Assembly (NCBI GenBank): GCA_947624755.1
Contig: CANQLQ010000017.1
Coordinates: forward strand, 1-15,693
Origin: an uncultured Clostridia bacterium
Lineage (GTDB): Bacteria > Bacillota > Clostridia > Oscillospirales > Acutalibacteraceae
Direction of reading: 5' to 3'
DNA: 15,693 nucleotides
Shown: piece after piece, positions 14,141-15,693 of the stretch
Position numbering within the stretch: position 1 is the stretch's first letter
Layout of the letters: each line of letters opens with the position of its first letter
The notes under the pieces: generated by a model
Databases searched by the model: none
Told to the model about the DNA's origin: nothing
The model's input: the letters and a program-made list of their open reading frames with translations, nothing else
Made by a program: the position numbers and the translations under genes

Positions 14141-14260
14141 ATGGATGCAATTCTTGAATTTTTCCAGAGAATTTTCAATCTTTTTGGAAACGGTACAGCT
14201 GAAACATTTGTTTCTTATCTCAGAGACTTATTTGCAAAAATTATCCCGACCAAGGAATAA
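14141..14260 (+). CDS. Small amphipathic peptide 1 (39 aa)
   Basis: Starts MDAILEFFQRIFNLFG and ends in FAKIIPTKE. The ATG is preceded by AGAGGAGG about 8 bp upstream, one of the strongest ribosome binding sites in the window. A promoter lies 55-83 bp upstream and a perfect terminator begins 12 bp after the stop, so it is almost certainly expressed. The hydrophobic residues recur every three to four positions (I4, F7/F8, I11/F12, F15, then F23, Y26/L27, L30/F31, I34), predicting two amphipathic helices joined by a GNGT turn. Net charge is about -1. There is no signal peptide, Gly-Gly leader or cysteine. It shares the pattern AI-x-E-x-F-x-x-IF and a late AKI with peptides 2 and 3, so it is a divergent paralogue. 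Function unknown; a membrane-active or secreted modulin/bacteriocin-like peptide is possible. Confidence 0.8.
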   Translation: MDAILEFFQRIFNLFGNGTAETFVSYLRDLFAKIIPTKE

Positions 14261-14272
14261 TTGACATTTGAA

Positions 14273-14308
14273 CCTAAAGGCTGTTTTTGAACAGCCTTTA
14301 GGGTTTTT
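14273..14308 (+). terminator. Terminator between peptides 1 and 2
   Basis: A perfect 13-bp stem: CCTAAAGGCTGTT (14273-14285) with AACAGCCTTTAGG (14290-14302), a 4-base loop, then a T-run. No promoter is visible between it and peptide 2, so peptide 2 probably depends on read-through. Confidence 0.9.
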
Positions 14309-14348
14309 AGAATGTATCCAAATTTAATCAGATAGGAGGATATTATAA

Positions 14349-14477
14349 ATGTTAGAAGCAATTATCGAAATGTTTGAAAATATTTTTGCTAACTTCAACC
14401 TTGATGCTGTTGCTGCAGTTTTTGAGGAAATCAAAAATGCTATTGCAAAGATTTTCGGTTCTGAAAGCGCTGAATAA
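14349..14477 (+). CDS. Small amphipathic peptide 2 (42 aa)
   Basis: Starts MLEAIIEMFENIF and ends AIAKIFGSESAE. The ATG has TAGGAGG about 9 bp upstream. It is 24 identical residues out of about 41 aligned with peptide 3, including EMFENIF, an EIK and AIAK. Predicted as two amphipathic helices around a central NFNLD turn. It is the most acidic of the three, net about -6 (eight acidic and two basic residues). No leader, cysteine or transmembrane segment. It begins 46 bp after the peptide-1 terminator and no promoter of its own was found, so expression probably relies on read-through. Its own terminator (14606-14640) has been displaced about 108 bp by a MITE insertion. Function unknown. Confidence 0.82.
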   Translation: MLEAIIEMFENIFANFNLDAVAAVFEEIKNAIAKIFGSESAE

Positions 14478-14489
14478 TTTTGAAACCTA

Positions 14490-14597
14490 AGGAAGATCTG
14501 ATTAAATTACGCTTAATGCTTAATACTCATCTTGCTTGCAAATATTCCGTAATACTTTGCTAATCAATATGAGCATTAGATTTAATCAGAGTTTCCT
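14490..14597. mobile_element. 108-bp MITE inserted between peptide 2 and its terminator
   Basis: The ends AGGAAGATCTGATTAAAT (14490-14507) and ATTTAATCAGAGTTTCCT (14580-14597) are inverted repeats matching at 16 of 18 positions. TA flanks both sides (14488-14489, 14598-14599). The paralogous site after peptide 3 (CCTAACACAG, about 14918-14927) is the uninterrupted form, so insertion with TA duplication can be read directly. It has no coding capacity. TA duplication and short length suggest mobilisation by an IS630/mariner-type transposase elsewhere in the genome (inference). Confidence 0.85.
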
Positions 14598-14605
14598 TAA
14601 CACAG

Positions 14606-14640
14606 ACTGTCGTAGTTACTTACGGCAGTTTTTGTTTTTA
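14606..14640 (+). terminator. Terminator of peptide 2
   Basis: ACTGTCGTA (14606-14614) pairs with TACGGCAGT (14621-14629) with one G-T wobble; a T-rich run TTTTTGTTTTT follows. It is nearly identical to the terminator after peptide 3. Confidence 0.85.
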
Positions 14641-14699
14641 TTTAAAATATAATATTTTTGTAAAGGTTATCTATAAAAAATATTTTGATTTGTATAAAC

Positions 14700-14746
14700 T
14701 GACCATTGAAAAATTGTTACCAATGTGTTAATATTTTATTAAGAGT
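14700..14746 (+). promoter_or_regulatory. Peptide-3 promoter within the conserved 47-bp block
   Basis: TTGAAA (14706-14711), a 17-bp spacer and TAATAT (14729-14734). Gap-free match to the block upstream of peptide 1, with conservation running past the -10 to TTAAGAGT. Predicted start near 14741, about 40 nt before the ATG. Confidence 0.7.
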
Positions 14747-14783
14747 TATGACTCTGGATTTTATTTCAAAGGAGGGAAATAAA

Positions 14784-14909
14784 ATGGCAGCTATTATGGA
14801 AATGTTTGAAAATATTTTCAAAAAACTTGGTTTTGATGATGTTGCTGTAATTTTTGCAGAAATCAAAGAAGCTATCGCAAAGCTCTTTGCACCAAAAGAT
14901 GCTGAATAA
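14784..14909 (+). CDS. Small amphipathic peptide 3 (41 aa)
   Basis: Starts MAAIMEMFENIFKKLGFDD and ends AIAKLFAPKDAE. An AAAGGAGG site lies about 8 bp before ATG 14784. The reading frame is open further upstream to a TTG at 14706, but that codon is the -35 box of the promoter, so the short form is chosen. Close paralogue of peptide 2 and a more distant one of peptide 1. Two predicted amphipathic helices with a central LGFDD turn; net charge about -3 (eight acidic, five basic). No cysteine, signal peptide or double-glycine leader. It has its own promoter block and terminator, making it the one complete autonomous unit of the three. Function unknown. Confidence 0.83.
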   Translation: MAAIMEMFENIFKKLGFDDVAVIFAEIKEAIAKLFAPKDAE

Positions 14910-14928
14910 TTTTGAACCCTAACACAGG

Positions 14929-14960
14929 CTGCCGCAGTTACTTACGGCAGTTTTTGTTTT
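14929..14960 (+). terminator. Terminator of peptide 3
   Basis: CTGCCG (14929-14934) and CGGCAG (14945-14950) with a 10-base loop, then TTTTTGTTTT. It shares nearly all bases with the terminator after peptide 2, showing gene and terminator were duplicated together. Confidence 0.85.
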
Positions 14961-14972
14961 TATATAAAAATT

Positions 14973-15002
14973 TTGACTTTTTGCGCAGTGAAATGGTATA
15001 AT
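14973..15002 (+). promoter_or_regulatory. Promoter of the DUF362 gene
   Basis: TTGACT (14973-14978), an 18-bp spacer and a perfect TATAAT (14997-15002). Predicted start near 15009, about 46 nt before the ATG. Confidence 0.8.
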
Positions 15003-15054
15003 ATATAATATATACCGAACGTGTATCGTTATTTTTGAAAGTTGGAGGTAAAAG

Positions 15055-15693
15055 ATGAAATCCAAAGTTTATTTTACAAGAGATATTACACCCGAAAAAG
15101 TGCTTGAACTTTATAATAAGGTCAACGAAAATATAGACGGCAAAGTCGCCGTTAAACTTCACAGCGGCGAGGCAGGCAACCAAAACTTTCTAAAACCCGA
15201 ATTTTGGAAACCTGTCATTGACGCGGCAGGCGGAACGGTTACCGAATGTAATACGGCATATGAAGGCGAAAGAAATACAACCGAAAAACATCTTAAAACA
15301 ATGGAGAATCACGGCTGGAGCAAATATTTTGAAGTTGACCTTATGGACGCACAAGGGCCGGATCTGATTCTCGATATTCCGTCGGGCAAGGTTATAAAAA
15401 GAAACTATGTTGGTAAAAATCTTGCAAATTATGATTCATTGCTTGTTCTTTCCCATTTCAAGGGTCATCCGATGGGCGGCTATGGCGGAGCGCTTAAACA
15501 GCTTTCAATAGGTATTGCTTCTTCGTTCGGCAAGGCTTATATTCACGGAGCAGGTGTGCCGGAAGCAATGTGGACGGCAGACCATGACCGTTTTCTTGAA
15601 TCAATGGCTGACGCTGCATATTCTGTTGTTGAGCGTTTCGGCAAAAAGGCAGCTTATATCAATGTTATGAAAAATATGTCGGTTGACTGCGAC
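15055..15693 (+). CDS. DUF362 domain-containing protein (3' end outside the window)
   Basis: 213 codons are open to the window edge, so the gene is partial at its C-terminus. The ATG has GGAGGT about 7 bp upstream. Recognisable DUF362 features are KVAVKLHSGEAGNQNFLKPE (30-49), the YDSLLVLSHFKGHPMGGYGG segment with its glycine-rich turn, and the final NVMKNMSVDCD, which in family members leads into a further cysteine-containing stretch. Proteins of this family often carry 4Fe-4S ferredoxin-type cysteines near the C-terminus; that part is not visible here. No signal peptide. Its biochemical function is poorly defined. It has its own promoter directly after the peptide-3 terminator, so it is probably transcribed separately from the peptides. 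Confidence 0.88.
   Translation, partial: MKSKVYFTRDITPEKVLELYNKVNENIDGKVAVKLHSGEAGNQNFLKPEFWKPVIDAAGGTVTECNTAYEGERNTTEKHLKTMENHGWSKYFEVDLMDAQGPDLILDIPSGKVIKRNYVGKNLANYDSLLVLSHFKGHPMGGYGGALKQLSIGIASSFGKAYIHGAGVPEAMWTADHDRFLESMADAAYSVVERFGKKAAYINVMKNMSVDCD

Noticed and set aside
14706..14783. Upstream extension of peptide 3 from a TTG (67-aa version)
   Set aside because: The TTG is the -35 box of the promoter and the extension covers the -10 and the ribosome binding site. ATG 14784 with AAAGGAGG matches the paralogue's start.

Overview
The window looks like the chromosome of a low-GC, Gram-positive gut-type anaerobe of the Clostridia, probably Oscillospirales/Ruminococcaceae. This is inferred from the strong AGGAGG-type ribosome binding sites, TTGACA/TATAAT promoters, AT-rich coding sequence, a RING-finger/DUF2628 membrane protein, a teichoic-acid-type glycerophosphotransferase domain, and small dispersed repeats with TTCCT ends. 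No rRNA, tRNA, CRISPR array or transposase gene was seen.

Layout. (1) 7-1882, plus strand: a zinc-finger/DUF2628 membrane protein followed by galU (UDP-glucose synthesis). (2) 1883-2201: gene-free, packed with hairpins and fragments of a mobile repeat family. (3) 10234-2202, minus strand: a five-gene operon read from one promoter near 10434-10462. In transcription order it has a GT2-like protein that has lost its catalytic motifs, a large GT2 plus CDP-glycerol glycerophosphotransferase fusion, a GH36 alpha-galactosidase, a CBM9-like protein, and a NahK-like sugar 1-kinase. The last three look like intracellular galactoside/hexosamine salvage and could feed sugar phosphates towards GalU; the first two look like wall-polymer synthesis. 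(4) 10617-12089, plus strand: a secreted polysaccharide deacetylase with FN3-like repeats, converging on asnA (12265-13266, minus). They are separated by a strong hairpin terminator. (5) 13477-13836, minus: an ArsR/SmtB metal sensor with a candidate operator over its own promoter. (6) 14141-14909, plus: three short (39-42 aa) paralogous amphipathic-helix peptides with strong ribosome binding sites and individual terminators. (7) From 15055, a DUF362 protein runs off the window end.

The most novel item is the small-peptide cassette at 14052-14960. Peptides 1 and 3 share a 47-bp promoter/leader block. Peptides 2 and 3 share a nearly identical terminator. A 108-bp miniature inverted-repeat element has inserted between gene 2 and its terminator; the uninterrupted site is visible after gene 3, with a TA duplication. 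The peptides have no recognisable leader, signal peptide or neighbouring transporter. Their size, tandem arrangement and negative charge recall beta-type phenol-soluble modulins or leaderless bacteriocins, but no homology is claimed.
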